From a virus: a stretch of DNA of 45,408 bases. The position numbers and the translations under genes were made by a program. Below are positions 38,302-45,408 of the stretch, one piece after another; position 1 is the stretch's first letter, and each line of letters opens with the position of its first letter. The stretch is from positions 1 through 45,408 of the IMG/VR virus record IMGVR_UViG_3300009610_000041, one strand, 5' to 3'. The notes under the pieces were generated by a model that searched no databases, was not told the DNA's origin, and saw only the letters and a list, made by a program, of their open reading frames with translations.

Positions 38302-38817
38302 ATGTGCCCCAAGCATATCACACAACCTCGCCCAACCCTCATAGACCGTGTAGGTCAACGTTTCGGAAGACTCGTTGTAACACAACTCGACAAGCCTCAA
38401 AAGGGTCTCACCTACTGGATTTGCCAGTGTGACTGCGGGAACACGACAAGTGTTCGAGTCGATAGTTTGCGCACTGGCTACACCCAATCCTGCGGGTGTT
38501 TGCAGAGGGAGGCTGCAAAAGCCAATAAGGTGCATGGCATGTGGCAAGCCCCCATCTACAAGAGATACTACGCCATGATTCAACGTTGCAAGGATTCCAG
38601 GCAACCTGGCTATAAAAACTATGGGGGGAGAGGTATTAGGGTTTGCGAAGAGTGGATTCACTCTTTTCAAGAATTCTACAAACACGTTTCTTCCTTACCC
38701 AACTTTGGTGTTAGTGGCTATTCACTAGACAGAATTGACAATGATGGAAACTATGAGCCAGGTAATGTTCGCTGGGCCACAAGAATGGAACAAAAGGAAA
38801 ACATGAGAAAGAAATAG
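38302..38817 (+). CDS. HNH homing endonuclease-like protein, in antisense orientation to the late genes
   Basis: 171 residues. It has a zinc-ribbon-like N-terminal part (RFGRLVVTQLDK, CQCDCGNTTS, SCGCL) and a C-terminal part SLDRIDNDGNYEPGNVRWAT, the GxSxDRIDNDGxYxPxNxRWAT motif of phage HNH homing enzymes, with NYGGRGIRVCEEW between. It is on the + strand although all flanking genes are on the - strand. It ends flush against the two-helix membrane gene (38818), convergent with it. This orientation and the gene-boundary insertion fit a selfish homing gene. Confidence 0.88.
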   Translation: MCPKHITQPRPTLIDRVGQRFGRLVVTQLDKPQKGLTYWICQCDCGNTTSVRVDSLRTGYTQSCGCLQREAAKANKVHGMWQAPIYKRYYAMIQRCKDSRQPGYKNYGGRGIRVCEEWIHSFQEFYKHVSSLPNFGVSGYSLDRIDNDGNYEPGNVRWATRMEQKENMRKK

Positions 38818-38964
38818 CTATGTACCTGTTAGTGAGCCGACACCCACCAGAATGACTGAGACTGCCAAGAAGAGCAGGAGTGACTCAGACATGATTCCCG
38901 CAACAGAGAAGGCGGCTGCAAGGAATGCTAAAAGAACTGCAAGAAGTGTAACATATCTGTTCAT
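38818..38964 (-). CDS. Small two-helix membrane protein, holin-like candidate, 48 aa
   Basis: Reads MNRYVTLLAVLLAFLAAAFS then VAGIMSESLLLFLAV up to GVGSLTGT. There are two hydrophobic segments (about 4-24 and 28-44) separated by a short polar turn (SES). The ATG overlaps the TGA of the sialidase-like gene as ATGA, so translational coupling supports it. The size and two spans fit small holins or membrane anchors, but no endolysin or spanin gene is near. The exact role cannot be given. It is followed by the HNH gene's stop with no gap. Confidence 0.6.
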   Translation of the reverse strand: MNRYVTLLAVLLAFLAAAFSVAGIMSESLLLFLAVSVILVGVGSLTGT

Positions 38965-40628
38965 CTATCAACCTCCACTACGTATTGAACAACAGCGGCT
39001 GCAGTTGTCGTACCCTCATAGGTTTGGACAACCAGGTCCCCATTGGCACGAGGCAGCAAGTCACAGTAGGCAGCATCAGATACAACGGGTCCAATATAGT
39101 AGGGTCCATACCAGGTGCTGCCATGGTCGTCACTGTACCAAACGGTTGTGCGATGAGAGCCTGAGACCCTGAAGGTGCGCCCACACACGTATAGACGATT
39201 GCCCACGTATCTGAAGCGGGGACGTTGAAAGATGCTGAAGATATCCGTTACAGTGATGAGTGGACCCCACGTTAGCCCCATGTCCTCACTGTAGCGAATG
39301 TAGGTATTGACCGCATTATCGTCACGCATCATGCAGAGTAGGCGTGTACCCCCAATGTGGGCAATAGCAGACTCGTTCGTCTGTTCAGCAAGGCTCGATA
39401 CATCACTGACCTTTTCCCAGGTTAGACCGTTATCTGACGACTTATGAAGAGTTGTTTGCAGGGGAACGCTGTTACTGCCAGGGTCCCGCCAAGTAGCCAG
39501 GTAGATATCGGAACCTACAATTTTGTAGTCCTGCCCATTAAAGAGTTCCAAATCGCCCATGATGGGACCCTCATCCACCCAGGCTCCACCATCATTCACA
39601 CTCCTCCACTGGTAAACACCCACAGCCCCATCTAAACTATTCACTTCACCAACATGGAGCAACAGGTCGCCATTAGGCGCACGCATCAAGTCCACACCAT
39701 GAGCAGAGCTAGTTGGCCCATGCCCTGCAAAGGGTGCACCCGTAATGGCTCCACCACCCACTAGGGTATCCTCTGCACTCCAAGTCACACCCTCATCTGC
39801 ACTGAAGCGAAGATGGATGCGAGCAGTGGTACCGTCATAGGCGTGCTTTGTAGCAGAGCGATAGGCTGAGACCCAGGTTCCGTCATTGTTGATGAGAACG
39901 GGTCTGCCTAGCCAGTCATGCGCTCCACTGGTAGACCAAAGTGTTGCACCAGAGGCGACTTTCAAGCCATCAAAGAAGGTTTGGCCCATGAGTGCGTTAT
40001 AGACCTGGGTAACCTGCCCAGCAGAGAGCGTCTGATTCCAAAGCATAACGGCTAGAACATCACCCTTGAAGGGGGAAGTAAGCGCACCCGCTACAGAGTA
40101 GCCACCTATCCAAATGCTGTTGGTTGCTGTACCACTCCATGCTGAAATGGCTCCACCATCAGCCACACCGTTACGATAACCCTGCTGCCCTGCCACCGCT
40201 AAACAACCGTCCACCAAGTACGGGGCTACAGTCAGCAAACCACCATTGGCATAAACAACACCTGTTGCAGGGTCATTGATGATACGTATCTGTACTGTGG
40301 TTGAGTTACGGGAACCCGCTATGACTGCAACCTGTTGGTTGCTGCGAAAGAGAAGGAGCATGGTCCAACCAGCAGCAGGAACGATTCCCGTATCCAGGTA
40401 CTGAGTTGTGCCATTGAAAATCCAGCCCCTGCGTGAGTGCCAAGTGGGAGCGACACCAGGACTGGCGTTATTGACACCAGGGTTAACCAGGTTCACATAA
40501 CTGTCGGATAGGCTTGGGGCACGCCAAGGCATGTAGAATGCAGTGGGAGCGACTCCTGCCGCCATCCACCAAAGAGGTCCACCCCCTATAGCCCTTACGT
40601 TAATCGACAGGTTTATGCCCAGATTCAT
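38961..40628 (-). CDS. LamG-like lectin plus sialidase-like (BNR) beta-propeller protein
   Basis: 555 residues. Residues about 60-215 form a concanavalin/LamG-type domain (RGWIFNGTTQYLDTGI; TNSIWIGGY). The rest has Asp-box (BNR) repeats S-x-D-x-G-x-T-W: SADEGVTW (276-283), a weak VNDGGAW (344-350), SDNGLTW (398-404), SEDMGLTW (447-454) and SDDHGSTW (499-506). The LGRPVLINNDGTWVSAYR segment (240-257) recalls the sialidase RIP region. Such domains bind or hydrolyse sialic-acid-type or other surface glycans. The propeller is degenerate and the catalytic set is not fully identifiable, so activity is uncertain. It overlaps the spike-base gene by 1 nt. Confidence 0.8.
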   Translation of the reverse strand: MNLGINLSINVRAIGGGPLWWMAAGVAPTAFYMPWRAPSLSDSYVNLVNPGVNNASPGVAPTWHSRRGWIFNGTTQYLDTGIVPAAGWTMLLLFRSNQQVAVIAGSRNSTTVQIRIINDPATGVVYANGGLLTVAPYLVDGCLAVAGQQGYRNGVADGGAISAWSGTATNSIWIGGYSVAGALTSPFKGDVLAVMLWNQTLSAGQVTQVYNALMGQTFFDGLKVASGATLWSTSGAHDWLGRPVLINNDGTWVSAYRSATKHAYDGTTARIHLRFSADEGVTWSAEDTLVGGGAITGAPFAGHGPTSSAHGVDLMRAPNGDLLLHVGEVNSLDGAVGVYQWRSVNDGGAWVDEGPIMGDLELFNGQDYKIVGSDIYLATWRDPGSNSVPLQTTLHKSSDNGLTWEKVSDVSSLAEQTNESAIAHIGGTRLLCMMRDDNAVNTYIRYSEDMGLTWGPLITVTDIFSIFQRPRFRYVGNRLYVCGRTFRVSGSHRTTVWYSDDHGSTWYGPYYIGPVVSDAAYCDLLPRANGDLVVQTYEGTTTAAAVVQYVVEVDR

Positions 40629-40870
40629 TAATAGAGGCCCACTATGTTGGTTGCTGTAGTTCCTGCAAACCAGACGATTTTGGCTCGAATAGTTAGAACA
40701 CTCCCTGCTGAAACCCCTACAAAAGTCACTACATCACCATTATGCATTGTCACTTTCAGATTACCAGCCCCTCCAATAAAGAGCGCACGAGTCACCTTAG
40801 TGAGAGGGTTCGTATCATGGGGGGTGACTGCGAAAGCCCCAGAAGCAGGGTACAGTGTAGTTAGACTCAT
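40628..40870 (-). CDS. Spike-base-type protein, 80 aa
   Basis: Small beta protein with FAVTPHDTNPLTKVTRALFI, GGAGNLKVTMHNGDVVTFVGV and a GTTATNIVGLY end. This is the well-marked family of phage spike base proteins found next to capsid or spike genes. It directly precedes the sialidase-like gene (overlap 1 nt), which suggests it anchors that protein on the virion. Confidence 0.75.
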   Translation of the reverse strand: MSLTTLYPASGAFAVTPHDTNPLTKVTRALFIGGAGNLKVTMHNGDVVTFVGVSAGSVLTIRAKIVWFAGTTATNIVGLY

Positions 40871-41064
40871 ATCGGTTCTTGTCTCCTTGGGTCTCGCAGC
40901 ACTTTAAGGGCTTTAGCCCTTTCCTTTTTCACAACAAGTTTGTTGAAGCGTTCCTGCCATTCCAGGTCCAACACGTCAGGTCGCCTCGCCCACATCTCAA
41001 ATATGTCTTCCAACAACTGTTCCAGTGAGTCCGTTTGTGTAGATGATTCTTTTTGCATCGTCAT
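40867..41064 (-). CDS. Hypothetical helical protein, 65 aa
   Basis: Basic helical protein (TDSLEQLLEDIFEMW; ERFNKLVVKKERAKALKVL). It overlaps the end of the portal gene by 68 nt and starts in a different frame. An ATGA overlap with the spike-base gene supports it. Unrecognised. Confidence 0.5.
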   Translation of the reverse strand: MTMQKESSTQTDSLEQLLEDIFEMWARRPDVLDLEWQERFNKLVVKKERAKALKVLRDPRRQEPI

Positions 41065-42505
41065 CCCTGTTCCTATCTAGGGCTTCCTCCCCATCCTGGG
41101 AGTCCTGAGCATTGTCTTCCATGGGCTGGGCTGATGGTGCAGGTCCAAAGGCGTCATGGTTGACAGCATTGTTGCTGGCCTCATCCTGGGAAATGAATCC
41201 TGCATCACGTTCCGCAACAGCGTTTTGAATCTTCAACTGGCGAGTCTGTTCGTCACGTAACATTTCAGAAGCACGTAGCTCTGCAAAGCGAAACGTAACC
41301 CTAGCCTGAATCCCCTTGGCTCTCAAAGAGACCTGTAAGAGCGACTCCAGCATGTTTTCGCAATGGTGTTGTAGTGACTTCACACCAGCCGCATGAATCT
41401 CCCAACGCCTATTACTGTCCGTCTCAGAAGGACTATTTCCAGATTCGAGAAGAAGGCTGGTGGATTTGAGTGCCCTGGTAACCATCTTCTCTAATCGGTC
41501 CAGTATGGAGCCAATAGCTCCAATGCTGTCGGAGTCAAGTGTACCAGTAGGAGGGTTCAGTGTAAAAGCACTCGTATGCACGAAAGCGTCATCAGGCTGG
41601 AGTCTTGCGTAGGCGTCTTTAATCTGCCCAATGGCAGCAGTCATGTAGGAGTGGAAGTTGGCATGCCCCTGTGGTTCGTAGGCGAAAGAGTCCTGGGCTG
41701 CTTCAAGGTCCAAAACGATATCCATGCGCTTGTAGCCCTGCTGCATAACAACCCGCTTCACATCGTGCAGGAGTCCAAGGATGAAGATGGAGGTGAAGAG
41801 TGCGGGTGCTGCAAGGGGGCGACCGTAGGGGTTGGCTGGGGCAGGGTCCACTGGCAGGTACTTGAAGGTGGGAATGTCCAAGGAGATGAAGTCGCCACCC
41901 TGCCACTGCCCTGGTTCCCAAACCTCTTTCCTGACCGGGTCTATCCGCTTGCGGAAACGAACAGAGTAAGGGTCGGGTGCCACAATGTCAATAGATTCCA
42001 CAGCACTATCATCAAGAACCAGTTCCCCACAGAAGGCACCCCTAAGATAAGCACCAATGAAAAACCGCCCAAGTAGTATATCGACAGAACCGTATTGATT
42101 GCGGAGTCTATCGAAGAACTCGTCCAGGTGCGCTTTGGCTTGAGCATTCTCTGCATCCTCTGAACCAAGATTGTAGGCTTTGTACTCCCAGCCTGGGTTG
42201 CATAGGCGTTGAAAGTCCCACACTGCTTTGGCTATCTCAGGGCTGAGGTCCAAGAGCATGTCCAGTAGCTCTTTGGGACTGTGCTTGTCGAGTTGGTGAA
42301 CGTCTAGGTTGAGCATCCTCCAGTGTGATTCATAGTCCTGGGGAGGTTGCACTATCCAGCTTTTGTTGAGGAAGGTGTTCTCTGTATCGAATGAGGTTCG
42401 ACCAGCGGGGAGAGAGGTGGGTTCCGTAAAGGCAACCTTGCCCACAGCCACACGAGTGGGAGCAGGGGGGTTAAAGACAGCCGACAGCCACTCAAATAGG
42501 TTCAT
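40997..42505 (-). CDS. Portal protein
   Basis: 502 residues from ATG 42505 (TAATG overlap with the terminase stop). The order terminase-portal is standard. It has an N-terminal beta/helix part, a central crown region with FFIGAYLRGAFCGELVLDDSAV and a long C-terminal helical part (SILDRLEKMVTRALKSTSLL), matching the HK97/SPP1-type portal plan, where a dodecameric ring forms the DNA channel. The acidic Gln/Asp-rich end is low-complexity. Confidence 0.85.
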   Translation of the reverse strand: MNLFEWLSAVFNPPAPTRVAVGKVAFTEPTSLPAGRTSFDTENTFLNKSWIVQPPQDYESHWRMLNLDVHQLDKHSPKELLDMLLDLSPEIAKAVWDFQRLCNPGWEYKAYNLGSEDAENAQAKAHLDEFFDRLRNQYGSVDILLGRFFIGAYLRGAFCGELVLDDSAVESIDIVAPDPYSVRFRKRIDPVRKEVWEPGQWQGGDFISLDIPTFKYLPVDPAPANPYGRPLAAPALFTSIFILGLLHDVKRVVMQQGYKRMDIVLDLEAAQDSFAYEPQGHANFHSYMTAAIGQIKDAYARLQPDDAFVHTSAFTLNPPTGTLDSDSIGAIGSILDRLEKMVTRALKSTSLLLESGNSPSETDSNRRWEIHAAGVKSLQHHCENMLESLLQVSLRAKGIQARVTFRFAELRASEMLRDEQTRQLKIQNAVAERDAGFISQDEASNNAVNHDAFGPAPSAQPMEDNAQDSQDGEEALDRNRDDDAKRIIYTNGLTGTVVGRHI

Positions 42506-44079
42506 TACCAGCCCCAACCCTTAGTCGATTCCATCAAAATCACTCCCCCCGCTCCAGAAGATATCATCTGTGCCCGTCCTGCCTGTGCCAAAGCGAAGGA
42601 GTCTGCTCTGTCATCGTTGAGACCCTCTGGGGCACGAAGGCTTGCGCCTTCGATGCTCACCAGTTGGTTAAAGGTGGCGAAATTGTGCAGCACCTTGACA
42701 CCCTCATCAGACTTCTGCCTAAAGAACTCAGCCGTTACCGTGTAGAGAATCGCCTTGCCCAAAGTGCTGGATAGCCACCCAGCTTTCTTTCTCTTCCTCT
42801 TGGCCCTTTGCGCCTTGCCCGTCTTGTGGGCGTCTGCATCATGACCGGGGAGGAGACGCACCCTTCTGCCGTGTTCTTCAAGCCACTGGATGACAGCATG
42901 ACCGTGATTGTTTCGCTCTACCATCGTAGGACAGAGGTTGTAGTACCCACTAACTTGTGTGATGTAAGATGCGAAAATAGCAGGTTCGTACTTGCCAGAT
43001 AGAGTGGCTACCTCTTCCCCCGTTAAAAACTCTACCACGGTCAGGCTGCTGTCATCAGAAGTAGGATTCCCTTCAGCAGGGTCTGCTCCTAGCACATAGC
43101 GTACACCAGGTTGGGGTAGTTTGTAAATAGTGAAGTTTGGTAGAGCGGGTCCCTGACTGGTTCTGAGGGGTTTTAGCTCCTCAAAACAGGTCTCTATCCA
43201 GATGGGAGGGATTCTTTTGTCCAGGGTTCTGGCTGATAGTGCCTCCGTGTCCGTTGCTGGATACTGCTCGTAGAGGTCATCCAGACTGCTTGTGCGACTC
43301 TGAATGTCCCTCTTCTGCCTCTCATACCACTCCTGGTCCCTCTCAGGGTGTGTACTCCAAGGCAGGAATATGGGCATCCAGCCGTTCTCTCCCGCTTTGG
43401 CACCCCTGTAGATGTTCTTAAACTCAGACTCTGGTGTGGACTTGTCCACCCTACTGAGCAGAATCATCTTACCGCCATTGTCGATGGTGGGTTTCACAGA
43501 GCGCAGCAGCTTGTTGAGGTCTGGTGTCAGGTCTGCTTCATCCACGATAGCCAAGGTGGAGACGTAGCCATCCCCTGCTGAGGTGGGGAAGGCACGAATG
43601 ACTGAGCCGTTTGATAAGGCCCACTCCTTGCCGTTGTCCACTGTGGTCATGTGCCCCACCCGCATCCACTCAGGTAGCTGCATGAACATGCCCCGCAGTC
43701 TTTCGTTTCCCAGCATGTAAATCGCTTCCGGCTCCCTTCTGGAAAAGATAGAGACGGAAGCGATGGGGCGAAAGAGTGCTTGCCAAAGGGCGTAGGAGAG
43801 GGATATCCATGAGATGCCAAGCTGCCTTGCCTTGAGAATCACCGTGAGTTGCTGTTGGTCTATGATTTGAACGAGCCGCTCCTGCTTCTTCCACAGCTTG
43901 AAAGGAATCCAGTCCTTGGAGACGGAGTCATAGATTTTACAGAACTCGTTGATGAAGTAGACCGGGGATGCAAAGCACTTGCCTAGCTCCTCTGCCCGGT
44001 ACTTATCAATTTGTACAGGGTCCCAGGCTCTAAACTTCCCTGCTTGCATGGACCTCGATTTCCAAGTACTCATCTTCAT
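42505..44079 (-). CDS. Terminase large subunit
   Basis: 524 residues. ATPase: a Walker A-like KARQLGIS (83-90), Walker B LAIVDEAD (176-183) and coupling motif. Nuclease (RNase H fold): GADPAEG (Asp333), MVERNNHG (Glu388) and DDRADSFALA (Asp489-493), which cuts concatemers. Packs DNA into the prohead through the portal. Candidate starts are 44079, 44073 (better spaced to GGAAG) and 44049. It overlaps the end of the small-subunit gene. Confidence 0.93.
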   Translation of the reverse strand: MKMSTWKSRSMQAGKFRAWDPVQIDKYRAEELGKCFASPVYFINEFCKIYDSVSKDWIPFKLWKKQERLVQIIDQQQLTVILKARQLGISWISLSYALWQALFRPIASVSIFSRREPEAIYMLGNERLRGMFMQLPEWMRVGHMTTVDNGKEWALSNGSVIRAFPTSAGDGYVSTLAIVDEADLTPDLNKLLRSVKPTIDNGGKMILLSRVDKSTPESEFKNIYRGAKAGENGWMPIFLPWSTHPERDQEWYERQKRDIQSRTSSLDDLYEQYPATDTEALSARTLDKRIPPIWIETCFEELKPLRTSQGPALPNFTIYKLPQPGVRYVLGADPAEGNPTSDDSSLTVVEFLTGEEVATLSGKYEPAIFASYITQVSGYYNLCPTMVERNNHGHAVIQWLEEHGRRVRLLPGHDADAHKTGKAQRAKRKRKKAGWLSSTLGKAILYTVTAEFFRQKSDEGVKVLHNFATFNQLVSIEGASLRAPEGLNDDRADSFALAQAGRAQMISSGAGGVILMESTKGWGW

Positions 44080-44536
44080 CTTCCATGGTTAGGAGCTTGG
44101 GGGGAGGCTGTGCCTCTGCCCCTCGTCTCATCGCTTCGATTAGGGAGGCTGCGTTCTTGGCAGCGTAGGGTCCTAGCTCATGCTCCACAGTGCTTTTCTC
44201 TGTGTAGCCTCTGTTCTTGCCAAGGGTCTTCAGGACGAAGATGATAGCGGAAGGGTTACCGCTCTTGACCAGTCTCTTCAACTCGGACTCGGTTGTATCA
44301 AGAAACTCGTCAATAATCTCCTGCCTGATTTTTTGCAGATGGGGACTGTTGAGAACCCTGATATTAATGCTGGACTGGTGCATTCCCAAGAAGTCTGCCA
44401 CATGGCTCATGTTACCATCAAAGCGGCGAAGAGCTATCTCTATGTCGTTGTTGGTGATGCCAGTGGGGGTCTTCTTGCCCTTCTTCTTCTTTTCCTCGAA
44501 GTATTTGACCCTGGCAGCAATTGCCTCTGGACTCAT
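44030..44536 (-). CDS. Terminase small subunit
   Basis: 168 residues if started at ATG 44536. A Lys-rich stretch (EEKKKKGKKTP) leads to a helix-turn-helix-like part (NDIEIALRRFDGNMSHVADFLGMHQSSINIRV), which should bind the packaging site, and a helical oligomerisation part. It precedes the large subunit and overlaps it by about 50 nt. The start is uncertain: no clear ribosome site lies before 44536, and a TTG-initiated form from 44635 is possible. Confidence 0.75.
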   Translation of the reverse strand: MSPEAIAARVKYFEEKKKKGKKTPTGITNNDIEIALRRFDGNMSHVADFLGMHQSSINIRVLNSPHLQKIRQEIIDEFLDTTESELKRLVKSGNPSAIIFVLKTLGKNRGYTEKSTVEHELGPYAAKNAASLIEAMRRGAEAQPPPKLLTMEDEDEYLEIEVHASREV

Positions 44537-44598
44537 GTTCGTATTGACAGCCCATCCTTTCTCACTTACACTACCTATGTAGCATCTGCCATAAAGAT

Positions 44599-44651
44599 TC
44601 CTGGCAACGTTGTGAGCGTCCCAGGATTGACACAAGAAAGGTTGATTTCTT
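44599..44651 (+). promoter_or_regulatory. Two-hairpin leader of HNH gene 44652
   Basis: Hairpin 1: TCCTGG (44599-44604) with CCAGGA (44621-44626). Linker TTGACAC. Hairpin 2: AAGAAA (44634-44639), loop GGTTGA, TTTCTT (44646-44651), ending directly at the ATG. The plan, the linker (ATT(A)GACAC) and the 53-54 nt distance from stem 1 to the ATG match the leader at 38248-38301. The G:C pair in stem 2 of that leader is an A:T pair here. Confidence 0.5.
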
Positions 44652-45149
44652 ATGTATCCTCATGATACCACTCGCCGTAAATACTCCACAATTGCAGACT
44701 GTTTTTGGACACATTGCCTTAAAGGAAACCCAGATGAGTGCTGGAGTTGGAAAGCCGCCATTCATAAAGGTGGCTATGGACAACTAACATACAGCAAAAG
44801 AAGTCAACTGGCCCATAGAGTCTCCTGGCAAATCCATAATGGGCCAATCCCAAGAGGATTGTTCGTACTGCACAGGTGCGACAATCCAATTTGCACGAAC
44901 CCCAACCACCTTTTCTTAGGTACTCAAGCCGATAACATGGCCGATATGCACAGAAAAGGTCGTGATAGGCAAGGAGTTCTTCGTGGCGAACTCAACTCCA
45001 AATCAAAATTAACAGAAGAACAAGTCGTCGCCATACGACAAGAATATACCAAGGGGAAGCGTGTTAAGGACCTGATGAGAGAGTACAATCTCTCTAAATC
45101 TGCCATCGAACACGTTGTGGCTAGAAGAAGCTGGAGCCACGTCCCCTAA
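44652..45149 (+). CDS. HNH homing endonuclease-like protein with HTH C terminus
   Basis: 165 residues. HNH core: GLFVLHRCDNPICTNPNHLF and LGTQADNMADMHRKGR, the HNH_3-type motif of phage homing endonucleases. The C-terminal part (SKLTEEQVVAIRQEY, LMREYNLSKSAIEHVV) is a helix-turn-helix/NUMOD-like DNA-binding segment. It is on the + strand in front of the divergent terminase small subunit gene and ends in a convergent 4-nt overlap with the gene at 45146. Placement at a gene boundary next to terminase is typical for homing genes. Confidence 0.88.
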   Translation: MYPHDTTRRKYSTIADCFWTHCLKGNPDECWSWKAAIHKGGYGQLTYSKRSQLAHRVSWQIHNGPIPRGLFVLHRCDNPICTNPNHLFLGTQADNMADMHRKGRDRQGVLRGELNSKSKLTEEQVVAIRQEYTKGKRVKDLMREYNLSKSAIEHVVARRSWSHVP

Positions 45150-45391
45150 TTCTTAGCCATTCTCCAACCTGCTGCCTCTGCATCCTCAACTGAACAGAAC
45201 CACTGCTCTCCCTCCTGGTCGATAAGAACTTGACTGTAGTTCCTCTGACCAGGAGCGTGAGCTATTTTCTCTCCCTGTGCATTGATGTTCCCAGCTATAT
45301 CCAAGCACTGCTCCTCAATGGGCAGTTCAGGTATGGGAAGGATAACTTCCCCCATACGAGAGCGAAGCTCCGGCGTATCTTGCACTACCAT
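45146..45391 (-). CDS. Hypothetical protein, 81 aa
   Basis: Beta-type N terminus (LRSRMGEVILPIPELPIEEQ), then LDIAGNINAQGEKI and a late WFCSVEDAEAAGWRM helix. The start near 45391 has no strong ribosome site and is close to the end of the window; a start at the internal Met of RMGEVILP is possible. Unrecognised. If the window ends are genome ends, it starts only about 33 bp from the first + strand gene. Confidence 0.45.
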   Translation of the reverse strand: MVVQDTPELRSRMGEVILPIPELPIEEQCLDIAGNINAQGEKIAHAPGQRNYSQVLIDQEGEQWFCSVEDAEAAGWRMAKN

Positions 45392-45408
45392 GTTGCACCC
45401 AGACAGTA

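Noticed and set aside
38278-38685. A - strand frame of 135 codons opposite the HNH gene.
   Set aside because: The + strand frame holds the full HNH motif; the - strand product shows no motif.
1-45408. tRNA genes, CRISPR arrays, insertion sequences and attachment sites.
   Set aside because: By eye I saw no cloverleaf with CCA-type end, no array of regular short repeats with unique spacers, no transposase motif and no integrase; a computational scan was not possible.
1-45408. Terminal redundancy between the two window ends.
   Set aside because: The last bases (45392-45408) do not match the first 20 bases, so circularity cannot be claimed from this sequence.

Overview
The window looks like most of the genome of a tailed double-stranded DNA phage of siphovirus build, probably lytic and from an uncultured lineage. 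The evidence is a packaging-head-tail gene series on one strand (terminase small and large subunits, portal, prohead protease, major capsid protein, connectors, tail tube, tail chaperones, a 1150-residue tape measure, tail tip and fibre) and a replication set on the other strand. I see no integrase, excisionase, repressor or parABS genes. Strong Shine-Dalgarno (SD) sites and ATGA/TAATG gene junctions show a bacterial host, but nothing names that host. The two ends of the window are not demonstrably the natural genome ends.

Layout, + strand 17-16320. First comes a run of very small genes (17-2699), including an HNH endonuclease and two zinc-ribbon proteins. A non-coding node follows (2700-2861) with a candidate promoter, a terminator-like hairpin and a second weaker promoter. 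The replication/recombination operon comes next: a MoxR/CobS-like AAA+ ATPase with its VWA partner (3199-6572), a putative ssDNA-binding protein (6954-7574), a uracil-DNA-glycosylase-family-4-like protein (8909-9382), a RuvC-like resolvase (9379-9822), a DnaE-type polymerase with a PHP domain (10022-12859), a DnaB-like helicase (12856-14019), a CHC2/TOPRIM primase (14557-15399) and a Lar-like zinc protein (15783-16013).

Layout, - strand 45391-16078, in transcription order: a small gene, TerS, TerL, portal, a small helical protein, a spike-base protein, a LamG/sialidase-like beta-propeller protein, a 48-residue two-helix membrane protein, a prohead protease fused to a scaffold-like region, a secreted-type small protein, a decoration-like protein, the major capsid protein, connector genes, a GT4 glycosyltransferase, tail completion genes, tail tube, tail chaperones (the second reached by +1/-2 frameshift), tape measure, tail tip genes, a 2443-residue fibre with internal duplications and a C-terminal S74 chaperone, two small genes and a methyltransferase. 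Two HNH homing-type endonuclease genes sit on the + strand inside this - strand block.

The two arms converge at 16078-16320, where a + strand and a - strand gene overlap tail to tail. The most unusual signals are: matching two-hairpin leaders with the SD in a loop in front of the HNH genes; a strict 11/22-residue helical repeat in the tape measure; a fibre built by large internal duplication; a phage-borne AAA+/VWA pair; and a likely virion- or receptor-glycan toolkit (glycosyltransferase, methyltransferase, sialidase-like protein) inside the structural operon. No endolysin is recognisable in the window.
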